Below, piece by piece: positions 9,898-18,359 of a stretch of 45,748 nt of DNA. Each line of letters opens with the position of its first letter. Position 1 is the first letter of the stretch. A program made the translations under genes and the position numbers. The notes beneath the pieces were generated by a model that saw nothing but the letters and a program-made list of their open reading frames with translations, made no database searches and was not told the DNA's origin. Source of the DNA: Saprospiraceae bacterium (GTDB lineage Bacteria; Bacteroidota; Bacteroidia; Chitinophagales; Saprospiraceae); NCBI GenBank assembly GCA_013214355.1, contig JABSSL010000062.1, positions 1 through 45,748 of the forward strand, written 5' to 3'.

Positions 9898-12201
9898 CTA
9901 GCGCTGTAGGAAGATCTTTTCTGTTCTTAGTCCATCATCAGTTAGAATGCGAACAAAGTAGAAACCAGAACTTAGGTTAGAAAGATCATAGTTAAACTTA
10001 CCTTCCTTAAAGTTACTATACAGGTTATTCTGTAGGGTTCTACCAGCAGCATCAATAATACTAATCTGAACTCGATTAGAGGTATTTACTAGAGCAACTT
10101 CTAGATTGAGATCGCGATTAGTTGGATTAGGAAATACCTTTACTTTATTCTCTTCGCTTAGTACATTAGGTGTATTTACCGTTTGTCCAATGCTCATCCG
10201 TACGATTGGCACGGGGTTACCAACGAAATTACCTAGTACCAAGTCTGGACTGGGTTCAGGACCAACATTTAGTCCGATAGGACGTCTTTCCAAGCCAATT
10301 AAGCCATTGGCAAATGACATAGCACTGTAGTCAATGGCTTCACTTACTAGGAAATTACAGGTCTGATTATCGGCGGAGTTCAGGTATTGTACCGCAACGA
10401 TATAATGAGTGTTGTCAGCCAATGGAACTTCATTACCTTCGAAATCAAATGGGATGGTAATTAAGGCATCACCAGGCTCATCCCCAGAAAAGGTGTAGGA
10501 ATTAAGTGCGAGAGCAGTTCCATATTCTGAGCTATTGGCAAAATTATCACCATTAGCATCTCCATTCCATGCGTAAATGTAAGTATTTATGGAGCGCCCA
10601 GTTAGTTCGTCAGCATTGCTAACGCCGAAGCTAATATTTCTAGCTACAAAACCTTCACCATTAGGTACGTAGAATATATTGGCATACGTCCAACTCACAT
10701 CGTCAGCAGGAGAAATTCCTCGAAAAGCCTGACCATTTTCTTTGGCAAAGGTCGTATCAGAAAACGCAAATGCGAAAGCAATGGTGTCATTCAAAGTGTT
10801 GTTATCAACTTCATCATGAGAAATGAGATAAGTTCCTGTGTAGGAACCAACGGCTAGATCTGTAGGTTCTAGTATTTGATCAAACAATTGGTTCTCTGCC
10901 AAGGAATCAACCACAATTAAGCCATAGTCCTTGGTGTCGTTGTACACTTCCGATCCATCCTCATCTCGAGTAATAGTCAGATTCAACTGCACATTTGAGG
11001 CATCCAATCCTCCATTGTTTTGGATATCCGCTAGGAATGCCGCAGAATCTGCTTGGCTGATTGGGGTTAAGAAGTTGGGATAAACGGCATAGAAGTTTTC
11101 ATTGATCCGCATATCATAAGAAGCCCGCTCAACAACTGCTACATCATCTAATCCCCAGAAATAGAAATCAGATCCAAAAGTGAAGCGAATTCTAATCGAT
11201 TGAGCATCTCCAACGACAGCGGCAGGAATTGGAACAGATTCTCTTGATTCAACCCAATCTCCAGAGCTGAGTTCTTCATTCAATTCAATTGGATCTGACC
11301 AATTGGCTCCACCATCAGTACTGATTTCGAAGGCTGTATTTACCCGGCGAACTTGCGACTCATTGATGGGAATAGCAGGTGCGCCACTAGTCAAATTCAG
11401 AAATCGAATAGCTTGCGTAAATTCCAAGCTAAGTGCTGCCGAGGCGGAGCTGATGTCGATCACTGGACTAGTTATAGAAGTAGTATATTCAGGGTAATCA
11501 CTGGGATCATCTGGGATGTTATTGATGTCTTCTAGCCACGTCTGCATTACTGCGTTGAAAAAGGCCATTCCATTTGCGGCTGACTCTGAACCCAGTTGTC
11601 TGGGTTGGGTCGCTATGGTACCGTAGGTCGCGTCAGAGACGTAGTGAAACAAACCGGCACAAACACCTCTATTGGTTAAGACGATCACAGTATTACCACT
11701 TGTTAAGGTTAGTTCAGCTCCATCCAAGGTTGCAGTAGGGTCCGCAATTCCTGATAATACCGAGGCCCAATCATCAAAAGCGGATTGACTAACTTCCATG
11801 ACAGTAGAACTAGTTGAATAGCCGTCATTATCTGCTGTTGCAGAACGACCGCTTAAGGGCACCCCTTGTGGATCAAGGTTGCTATCCATTACATCATTTG
11901 AAAGCGTATACCGAGCGTAAACACTGCCATAGTTAGTACCATCATCGAAGCTTACATTGTATTCAAGGCTGTTCATTATATTGAACTCGCCGGTCACACC
12001 CGTTACAGCAGCTCCGTTTACTGTTATTGACGTAATCTCATAAGTACCAATAACATTACCAAAGTTGCTGCCGCACTGGGCTGTTCGAGTTGACCAGCCA
12101 CGCAAACCATCGCTAAAGTCTTCCGACCAAATTACAGTCTGAGCTTGTAGGGAGATCAGGCTAAAGACCAGAGCCATGGAAAGGAGTAATGATCTTTTCA
12201 T
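9898..12201 (-). CDS. Secreted T9SS type A sorting-domain protein (paralogue 2)
   Basis: This 767-residue product has an N-terminal signal peptide ending near LISLQA and the same architecture as its downstream neighbour. It opens with QTVIWSEDFSDGLRGWSTRT, has conserved blocks such as FNIMNSLEYNV, DDWASVLSGIADPTA, GSDFYFWG and NNGGL, and ends in a C-terminal T9SS sorting domain (FPNPTN, IIDAAGR, YDLSNLSSGFYFVRI, EKIFLQR). Most of the length aligns by eye without large gaps to the protein at 7251-9563. A promoter with both -33 and -7 elements lies about 113 bases upstream, and a terminator follows, so each copy is probably its own transcription unit. Molecular function is unknown; a surface or secreted binding or structural role is the most that can be inferred. 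Confidence 0.88.
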   Translation of the reverse strand: MKRSLLLSMALVFSLISLQAQTVIWSEDFSDGLRGWSTRTAQCGSNFGNVIGTYEITSITVNGAAVTGVTGEFNIMNSLEYNVSFDDGTNYGSVYARYTLSNDVMDSNLDPQGVPLSGRSATADNDGYSTSSTVMEVSQSAFDDWASVLSGIADPTATLDGAELTLTSGNTVIVLTNRGVCAGLFHYVSDATYGTIATQPRQLGSESAANGMAFFNAVMQTWLEDINNIPDDPSDYPEYTTSITSPVIDISSASAALSLEFTQAIRFLNLTSGAPAIPINESQVRRVNTAFEISTDGGANWSDPIELNEELSSGDWVESRESVPIPAAVVGDAQSIRIRFTFGSDFYFWGLDDVAVVERASYDMRINENFYAVYPNFLTPISQADSAAFLADIQNNGGLDASNVQLNLTITRDEDGSEVYNDTKDYGLIVVDSLAENQLFDQILEPTDLAVGSYTGTYLISHDEVDNNTLNDTIAFAFAFSDTTFAKENGQAFRGISPADDVSWTYANIFYVPNGEGFVARNISFGVSNADELTGRSINTYIYAWNGDANGDNFANSSEYGTALALNSYTFSGDEPGDALITIPFDFEGNEVPLADNTHYIVAVQYLNSADNQTCNFLVSEAIDYSAMSFANGLIGLERRPIGLNVGPEPSPDLVLGNFVGNPVPIVRMSIGQTVNTPNVLSEENKVKVFPNPTNRDLNLEVALVNTSNRVQISIIDAAGRTLQNNLYSNFKEGKFNYDLSNLSSGFYFVRILTDDGLRTEKIFLQR

Positions 12202-12314
12202 AAATTATGTTGATTAGTGATTTAATGAATGTCAATCGCAATTCACAATCCCCTAGTATGGCTTCAGATTAGTCAGGTCTGAAGCCCGGGATACGGTGAG
12301 AGTAGATGTGTAGG

Positions 12315-12344
12315 CAAAAGTATTAGGGTACTTGATATAAACAA
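12315..12344 (-). promoter_or_regulatory. Bacteroidota-type promoter for the T9SS paralogue 2 gene
   Basis: On the minus strand TTG (12342-12344), exactly 19 bases, then TACTTTTG (12315-12322) matches the phylum's -33/-7 consensus TTG-N19-TAnnTTTG. It lies about 113 bases before the start at 12201. Confidence 0.55.
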
Positions 12345-12463
12345 TCACTTAGCAGAAGATACTAGAGATGGGGTCTGAACTCGCAATCAGTTCCGAGCTG
12401 AAAAAGGCTCGAATAAATTAACAGATTTTTTCTCTTTACGGCAGAGGAACGACAGATTTGGAA

Positions 12464-12823
12464 TTAAGCAGAAAATGATGTTCCACAACCGCAAGTGTCC
12501 TTAGCATTTGGATTGTTGAAAGTAAAACCTCGGTTATTCAACCCATCCATCCAGTCGATTTCAATTCCTACCAAATAGATGGCATGGGCTTTTTGCATAA
12601 ATACTTTTATCCCTTCTATTTCAAATACATCATCATTTTCCTTCTTCTTGTCAAAACCCAAGATATAGGAAAATCCTGAGCAACCTCCTCCTTTCACTCC
12701 TACACGCAAGCCGTGATCATCAGGAACACTTTGCTCTGTCTTAATCTTCAACAGCTGCTCTACAGCTCCTGATGTAAGTCCTAAAGGTGCTAGCGTACTT
12801 GAATTCTCAATACTCATAGACAT
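12464..12823 (-). CDS. A-type iron-sulfur cluster carrier (IscA/SufA/ErpA family)
   Basis: Small scaffold/carrier that holds and passes Fe-S clusters to target proteins. The 119-residue product shows the three family cysteines, C48 in GGGCSGF and C111-G-C113-G near the C-terminus, plus the typical GLRVGVKGGGCSG and DWMDGLNNRGF blocks. The N-terminus is slightly long, and M1 or M3 could be the start. No suf or isc genes are adjacent, but an Mrp/Nfu pair lies at 28450-29906. The exact subtype (IscA, SufA or ErpA) cannot be decided from sequence alone. Confidence 0.93.
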   Translation of the reverse strand: MSMSIENSSTLAPLGLTSGAVEQLLKIKTEQSVPDDHGLRVGVKGGGCSGFSYILGFDKKKENDDVFEIEGIKVFMQKAHAIYLVGIEIDWMDGLNNRGFTFNNPNAKDTCGCGTSFSA

Positions 12824-13104
12824 ATTATTGAATCTTGCAAATTAAATAAAAAAACCACGATTGAGCAAAGGCTATTTAAGGTTAAATACGGTAGACTGCC
12901 ATTTAGCCGTCACAATCCTTAGACTGATTGGTCATAATGTCGGCTACGCGAAACGATATCCCCGCCTCAGTCTTCCCTAATTACTCAACTTCCCTTGCTC
13001 AAGTAAGGTTAATGTAAGAACAAGATCAATCCAGACAAGGTTTTATTGATTAAAACTTTTGGAATTCTATCAGCCTATATATCTTACGCCCAAAATCATT
13101 ACTT

Positions 13105-13641
13105 ATGTCAGCATGGCTTACAGCAATATTGGAAATTATCAAGCTGACCATTCCTGCCTTAGTAGTCTTCTGGACGGTTAATACCCTACTGAAGCAATTC
13201 CTCGAAGGACAACAGCATTTGAAAAGCCTAGAGGTTAGAGAGAAACAGCAGCAGACTACCATTCCACTCAAGTTGCAAGCCCTGGAGCGGCTTTCTCTTT
13301 TCTGTGAACGTATTTCAGTACCCAATTTGCTACTGCGGCTCAATGACCCGGGAGGTGCAGCGCAAGGCTATAAGGTAGCCATGATGTTGGCTATTCAACA
13401 TGAATTTGAGCACAACATAACGCAGCAGGTTTATGTATCCCAACAACTTTGGTCCATCATTAAGGCAGCTAGGGACGATACGGTCAATTTCATTGATGTG
13501 GTTGCCGATAAATTGGAAGAAGGAGCAAGTGTTGCCGATTTTCGACAAGCACTGTTGAGCTATCACGCTAGTCGGGAAGTGAGCGGCTTAGATACGGCTC
13601 TGTTAGCCATCAAGAAAGAGGCTGCCTTAGTATTGGGATAA
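13105..13641 (+). CDS. Conserved membrane-anchored protein of unknown function
   Basis: A 178-residue protein with one N-terminal transmembrane segment (about residues 8-30: LEIIKLTIPALVVFWTVNTLL) followed by a cytoplasmic-looking, mostly helical region. The phrases KLQALERLSLFCERI, LLLRLNDPG, IQHEFEHNITQQVYVSQQLW and IKAARD look conserved. I recall similar proteins as a Bacteroidota-restricted uncharacterised family (possibly DUF7935), but cannot confirm this here. The gene is 40 bases upstream of the PLP-enzyme gene on the same strand and could share its transcript. Confidence 0.75.
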   Translation: MSAWLTAILEIIKLTIPALVVFWTVNTLLKQFLEGQQHLKSLEVREKQQQTTIPLKLQALERLSLFCERISVPNLLLRLNDPGGAAQGYKVAMMLAIQHEFEHNITQQVYVSQQLWSIIKAARDDTVNFIDVVADKLEEGASVADFRQALLSYHASREVSGLDTALLAIKKEAALVLG

Positions 13642-13681
13642 AGCAGTAATTAGAGGATCATTCCGAGAAATTTCATAGATT

Positions 13682-14989
13682 ATGCCTATACCCCCATCTA
13701 GAAGGAAGTTTTTGTCGTCCGTTTCTAGCTTGACGGCTGGTTCCTTATTGCTACCTTTTTATCAGTCGGCTCAAGGCGATGCCTTACTGAATTCACTTGA
13801 GGTTCGTAAACATGAAGGGGCTTCAGCATTAGCTCATGATGAAACTTTTTGGTATCAGATCCGGCAGGCTTATACAGTTAGTCCCGCAATCGTTAATTTG
13901 AACAATGGTGGGGTTTCTCCACAACCGAAGGTCGTGCAAGAGGCCGTGGAACGCTATAATCAAATCAGCAATGAGACGCCTACCTATTATATGTGGCGGA
14001 TCCTAGATAATGGAAGAGAGCCAATTAGAAGACAATTGGCCCAGCTAGCAGGCTGTTCTCCGAATGAACTTGCCATCCAGCGGAATTCCTCTGAAGCACT
14101 TGAGACGATCATCTTTGGATTGAGATTGCAAGCTGGTGATGAGGTGGTACTCACCAAACAAGATTACCCCAACATGATCAATGCCTGGAAACAAAGGGCT
14201 CATCGCGATGGAATTGTCTTGAAGTGGTTAAACTTTGAATTTCCGATCGACGACTCCACCTCCATTGTGAAGCAGTTTGTGGATGCTTTTACCGATCGTA
14301 CCAAGGTCGTTCACCTTACCCATATCATCAACTGGATGGGACAGGTATTACCAGTGGCTGCCATTGCGAAAGAAGCTAGGAAAAGAGGTATAGAAGTGCT
14401 GGTAGACGGAGCGCATTCTTTTGCTCAGTTGCCCTTTCAGATTCCGGATCTGGAATGTGACTATTTTGGTACAAGCTTGCATAAATGGCTTTGTGCACCA
14501 TTTGGAACGGGTATGTTGTATGTGAAGAAGGAAAAAATCAGTCAGCTCTATCCGCTCTTCGGAGCCCCTGATCCCGAATCAGATAACATCAGGAAGTTCG
14601 AGCACCTTGGCACACGTTCCTTCGCTATCGAGCAGGCGATTGGGCAAGCTATTCATTTTCATGAAATGATAGGTGCGGAGCGAAAAGCAGAGCGATTGCT
14701 ATTTTTAAGAAACTACTGGGTAGATCAAGTGAAGAATGTCCCTGGAGTCCGAGTAGAATCGCCAAGCCATCCAAAATTTTCTTGTGCGATTGCTCTTCTT
14801 GCTATCGATGGCCTAACACCTCGGCAGGTTCATGACAAACTCTTTCGGGGCTATAAAATACATACCACAGCTATCGTTTGGGAAAATATTAGTGGTGTGC
14901 GCATCACTCCAAATGTCTATACATTGCGTTCAGAACTGGATGTGTTGGTACAAGCCATCAAAGAGATTGCCGCAGGTCCTAAGGATTAG
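13682..14989 (+). CDS. Class V aminotransferase-fold PLP enzyme with Tat signal (isopenicillin-N-epimerase-like)
   Basis: The 435-residue protein starts with a twin-arginine leader: SRRKFLSS at residues 6-13, then a weakly hydrophobic stretch to about residue 31. This suggests export already folded with its cofactor. The rest is a class V PLP-dependent fold. N74-N75-GG binds near the substrate, DGAH (242-245) contacts the pyridine ring, and SLHKW places the Schiff-base lysine at K268, followed by the APFGTG phosphate loop. The closest familiar group is the CefD/isopenicillin N epimerase or cysteine desulfurase-like aminotransferases. The actual substrate is unknown and a desulfurase role is not supported. 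It follows the membrane protein at 13105 by 40 bases. Confidence 0.88.
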   Translation: MPIPPSRRKFLSSVSSLTAGSLLLPFYQSAQGDALLNSLEVRKHEGASALAHDETFWYQIRQAYTVSPAIVNLNNGGVSPQPKVVQEAVERYNQISNETPTYYMWRILDNGREPIRRQLAQLAGCSPNELAIQRNSSEALETIIFGLRLQAGDEVVLTKQDYPNMINAWKQRAHRDGIVLKWLNFEFPIDDSTSIVKQFVDAFTDRTKVVHLTHIINWMGQVLPVAAIAKEARKRGIEVLVDGAHSFAQLPFQIPDLECDYFGTSLHKWLCAPFGTGMLYVKKEKISQLYPLFGAPDPESDNIRKFEHLGTRSFAIEQAIGQAIHFHEMIGAERKAERLLFLRNYWVDQVKNVPGVRVESPSHPKFSCAIALLAIDGLTPRQVHDKLFRGYKIHTTAIVWENISGVRITPNVYTLRSELDVLVQAIKEIAAGPKD

Positions 14990-15234
14990 ATGCTTTAACA
15001 AAGTAGTGAGAAAAGTCGCAGCAGAACAACAGGAGATTTTATGGTCATACTACTTAAGTCAAGTACATATACTATATTTGTTTTTATCGGTCTTTCTTTG
15101 TGCCTTTTCCTGAGCTAGTGTCTATTTCATGAGGTTGGGTGAGCAGAGAAATATCAGAAATAAGTCCTGTAGTTATCTAGCGCCTACTGAAAGAATAGAG
15201 TAGTACTAGTCAACTCCACAACAAAAAAGACTTC

Positions 15235-15804
15235 ATGCGTAAGATTCAACTTAGCATTGCCGCCCTGGCCACGAATGAATCACAGTCGAATAATTTTGTC
15301 GTGATTTTGAAGGAGGAAGAAGGGAATCGACGCTTACCGGTGGTGATCGGTGGGTTTGAAGCACAAGCCATTGCTATTGCTATTGAAAAGATCAAACCGA
15401 ATCGGCCCCTAACGCATGATTTGTTCAAAAATGTTTTGATTGAGCTTAAGGTAGAGCTGCGAGAAGTAATCATCTCTGATCTAAAAAATGGGGTATTTTA
15501 TGCCAAATTAGTCTGTGCGAAGGAAGATGGAACAGAACTTGAGATTGATTCGCGCACATCCGATGCCATAGCCCTGGCGGTTCGGTTTTCCAGCCCCATC
15601 TTTGCTTACGACTTTATCCTGCAAGATGCCGGCATTTCTCTGGAGGATGAGGAAGGCGATGAAAAGGAGAAAGATACCCCTTTGGCCAATAAGTGGGAAA
15701 CCTATCCGACTGCTAAGTTGAAGGAGGCTTTAGATGAGGCGCTTGAGAATGAAGACTACGAAAAAGCAGCGCAGATTCGGGATGAGCTCAACAAAAGAAA
15801 ATAA
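15235..15804 (+). CDS. Bifunctional nuclease family protein (DUF151) with C-terminal UVR motif
   Basis: The 189-residue product has the BFN/DUF151 domain (about residues 1-130), recognisable from LPVVIGGFEAQAIAIAIE and SRTSDAIALAVRFSSPIF. An acidic linker (about 134-148) follows, then a UvrB/UvrC-type helical hairpin (about 153-189: KLKEALDEALENEDYEKAAQIRDE). DUF151 proteins have been described as having DNase/RNase activity in a few organisms, but their physiological role in Bacteroidota is not settled. The UVR motif is a protein-protein contact module. The BFN-UVR combination is common in this phylum. The gene stands alone, with about 245 bases of apparently non-coding sequence upstream. 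Confidence 0.9.
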   Translation: MRKIQLSIAALATNESQSNNFVVILKEEEGNRRLPVVIGGFEAQAIAIAIEKIKPNRPLTHDLFKNVLIELKVELREVIISDLKNGVFYAKLVCAKEDGTELEIDSRTSDAIALAVRFSSPIFAYDFILQDAGISLEDEEGDEKEKDTPLANKWETYPTAKLKEALDEALENEDYEKAAQIRDELNKRK

Positions 15805-15939
15805 CTCTCCTAAATAAGCTTTGTATACCTACGGCTGTTTGAGCAGTGTACGTTCATCTAGTGACAGCCCTGACCAAACTGCTTGTATCTGGATCCAGGG
15901 ATTGTCTTTTGCTTATACACTTAATCCAAAATCATAGCT

Positions 15940-17328
15940 ATGTTTGGCCCAACCATTTACAAAGAGCGAAGAGCGGCTCTGCTTGCTCAACTCGATCAAG
16001 GCATTGTACTCCTACTAGGCAATGAGGAAAGCCCAAAAAATTACCATGATAACACTTACCGCTTTCGACAGGACAGCAATTTTCTATACTTTTTAGGTTT
16101 AGATCAGCCCCACCTAGCTGCAATCATAGATATAGACGCTGGATCAACGACACTGTATGGAACCGATCCCGATATTAACCATGTGATTTGGATGGGAGAT
16201 CTCCCGTCCCTGTCAGATTTAGCTTCCTCTACGGGTGCTGAGCAGACGGCTGCTTTCTCCGAATTACCCGAGGCTTTGGCAAAAGCCAAGACCGCGGGAC
16301 GCAACATTCATTTTCTGCCCCCTTATCGAGGAGACAATAAGATCCGACTACATCAATGGTTGCAGATTCCACTTAATGATCTGGGCAGGGAAGCTTCTAT
16401 TCCTCTTGTACAAGCTGTAGTTGCGCTAGCTTCTGCCAAATCTGAAGAGGAGATTGCAGAAATGACGAAGGCTGTTAATGTAACCCGCTCGATGCATCAT
16501 GCTGCGATGCAACAAGCTCGTCCCGGAATGAAAGAGGCAGAATTGGCCGGGCTCATCGAAGGCATCGCCTTGTCACATGAGGGTGATGTGGCATATCCAG
16601 TAATCCTGTCAGTAAACGGTCAGATTTTACACAACCATTATCATGGAAATACGCTAGAAGAAGGGCAATTGATCCTCGTAGATGCGGGAGCGGAAACAGC
16701 CAAGCACTATGCTGGAGATATTACCAGAACCTTTCCCGTCTCTACTCATTTTACCACACAGCAAAAGGACATTTATGAAATTGTACTAAAGGCTGAACAG
16801 GATTCGATTGCGATGTCTAAGGTTGGTTCGCGTTATTTGGATGTACACTTATCAGCGGCCAAAATTATTGCAAATGGCTTGCGTGATTTGGGGATTATGA
16901 AAGGTAATGTCGATGAAGCAGTAGCCGCTGGCGCCCATGCGCTGTTTTTTCCACATGGCCTCGGACATATGATTGGATTGGATGTGCACGATATGGAGGA
17001 TCTTGGCGAAGATTATGTGGGTTACACTACAGCCTTAAAAAGAAGTACGCAGTTTGGCCTGCGGTCCTTACGGCTTGGTCGAGCACTAGAAGAAGGCTTT
17101 GTCATTACTGTTGAGCCTGGTATTTATTTTATTCCACAACTGATCGACCTTTGGCGTAGTGAGGGAAAATTTATGGATTTCATCAACTATGATGCGTTAG
17201 ATTCCTATCGTAGTTTCGGTGGAATTCGGATTGAAGATAATGTGTGGATCACATCGGAAGGTCCAAAAATAATTGGTGAGCCCATTGCCAAAACGGTAGC
17301 TGAGGTGGAAGCCCTAAGGAAGGGATAA
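15940..17328 (+). CDS. Xaa-Pro aminopeptidase (aminopeptidase P, peptidase M24B)
   Basis: A dinuclear metallopeptidase that removes an N-terminal residue preceding proline. The 462-residue protein has the N-terminal aminopeptidase-P domain (about 1-165, with NYHDNTYRFRQDSNFLYFLG) and a pita-bread catalytic domain. Metal ligands are visible: D248 (LVDAGAE), D260 (AGDITRTF), H343 (HGLGHMIG), E392 (TVEPGIY) and E432 (GIRIEDN). No signal peptide is present, so it is probably cytoplasmic. The ATG at 15940 gives the normal N-terminus. The stop is 8 bases from the convergent hydrolase gene. Confidence 0.95.
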   Translation: MFGPTIYKERRAALLAQLDQGIVLLLGNEESPKNYHDNTYRFRQDSNFLYFLGLDQPHLAAIIDIDAGSTTLYGTDPDINHVIWMGDLPSLSDLASSTGAEQTAAFSELPEALAKAKTAGRNIHFLPPYRGDNKIRLHQWLQIPLNDLGREASIPLVQAVVALASAKSEEEIAEMTKAVNVTRSMHHAAMQQARPGMKEAELAGLIEGIALSHEGDVAYPVILSVNGQILHNHYHGNTLEEGQLILVDAGAETAKHYAGDITRTFPVSTHFTTQQKDIYEIVLKAEQDSIAMSKVGSRYLDVHLSAAKIIANGLRDLGIMKGNVDEAVAAGAHALFFPHGLGHMIGLDVHDMEDLGEDYVGYTTALKRSTQFGLRSLRLGRALEEGFVITVEPGIYFIPQLIDLWRSEGKFMDFINYDALDSYRSFGGIRIEDNVWITSEGPKIIGEPIAKTVAEVEALRKG

Positions 17329-17336
17329 CGTGGCTT

Positions 17337-18227
17337 CTAGTCAAAAGTATCAAGCCATTCCATAATGACGGTGTGATAGGGGCTGCTTTCGGTGGCCCAA
17401 GCCGCTACCTCAAGATGAGATGCCCTGGCCGGATGCAGGCGCCGGGCGCCCCCGCTCTCTATCTTTTCTACGGCCGTGAAGAATTGCTGTGCGCTGGCAA
17501 ATGGCACCAATCCATCCTGCTTCCCATGGATACAAAGCACTGATCGTTGGTCCTCGGCCTGTACATGCTGCTGCACATTGGCTTCTTGAAAAAGGGGACT
17601 CCCCGGCTTTCCAGCAAAACTACTGACGTGATTGTTTCTCGGCATAGCTAAAAGGTCCAAGGGGGCACCCAAAAGAAGTAAACCCTGGAATTGCTGAGCG
17701 GATAGTCCCTGTGTCTTCAAGGCAGTTTGATTGTAAAATAAATGGGCAGCTAGATTGCCACCACTAGACATGCCACCGACAATGAAACGGACAGCCTCAC
17801 CGGGATAGTCATTTCGCAAAGCAATTATTAAGGCATTAAGATCGGCACGAACATCATGATAGTTATAGCGTGGTGTTCGTCGGCAGGAGGGAAGGATGGT
17901 GATAAACCCTTTCTTAGTAAAACGCTCCGCTACTAAGCTAAATAATTCCGGTTTACCATATCGCCAGGCACCTCCGTGAAAGTATATGACGATTCGGTCC
18001 TTTTTCGCGCTTTGAGGAGCAGGCGCAAATAACAAATAGTACTGTCTGGCATCTTGCCCATAGCTGCGTTTCTGTCCAGAAGGCAGGTCTACTTCCTCTG
18101 CCTTTATCTTCCACCAGTAATGCGGTAGATGAATTACCTCATGAAGAGCAGTGCCTCGAGGAATTAGAAAATAAGCTATAAACGGTAACACACATATGCC
18201 AAGCCAAAAAAACGTTGTATATTCCAA
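17337..18227 (-). CDS. Membrane-anchored alpha/beta hydrolase (esterase/lipase-like)
   Basis: A 296-residue alpha/beta-hydrolase with an N-terminal transmembrane segment (about residues 4-22). It has the hormone-sensitive-lipase type HGGAW oxyanion motif (84-88), nucleophile elbow GMSSG (152-156, S154), an acid in HGKQDG near 238, and a late ASH histidine. It probably hydrolyses small esters or acyl chains at the membrane; the substrate is unknown. The frame has no ATG near the start. The only good initiator is TTG at 18227, just downstream of an in-frame TAA at 18240-18242, which makes the start or the integrity of the 5' end uncertain. Confidence 0.82.
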   Translation of the reverse strand: MEYTTFFWLGICVLPFIAYFLIPRGTALHEVIHLPHYWWKIKAEEVDLPSGQKRSYGQDARQYYLLFAPAPQSAKKDRIVIYFHGGAWRYGKPELFSLVAERFTKKGFITILPSCRRTPRYNYHDVRADLNALIIALRNDYPGEAVRFIVGGMSSGGNLAAHLFYNQTALKTQGLSAQQFQGLLLLGAPLDLLAMPRNNHVSSFAGKPGSPLFQEANVQQHVQAEDQRSVLCIHGKQDGLVPFASAQQFFTAVEKIESGGARRLHPARASHLEVAAWATESSPYHTVIMEWLDTFD

Positions 18228-18239
18228 ACTGCAGTCGAA

Positions 18240-18359
18240 TTATCTACGATTTAAGTACCAAACCACCCATCCAATGATACGAGGAACCTCCAAATCAGGG
18301 TTTGCCTTCCGGTAAACCAATCCCCAAAGCAACTTAATTTTTTTGAAAGTAGATACCAT
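18240..18359 (-). CDS. Possible 39-residue small protein upstream of the hydrolase
   Basis: A short frame from the ATG at 18359 ends with TAA at 18240-18242, thirteen bases before the hydrolase TTG start and in the same frame. The peptide is basic and hydrophobic (KKIKLLWGLVYRK, then IIGWVVWYLNRR). It is outside the divergent CHAT gene except for two shared start-codon bases. It may be a translated leader peptide, the original N-terminus of the hydrolase cut off by a nonsense codon, or chance. No family is recognised. Confidence 0.22.
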   Translation of the reverse strand: MVSTFKKIKLLWGLVYRKANPDLEVPRIIGWVVWYLNRR

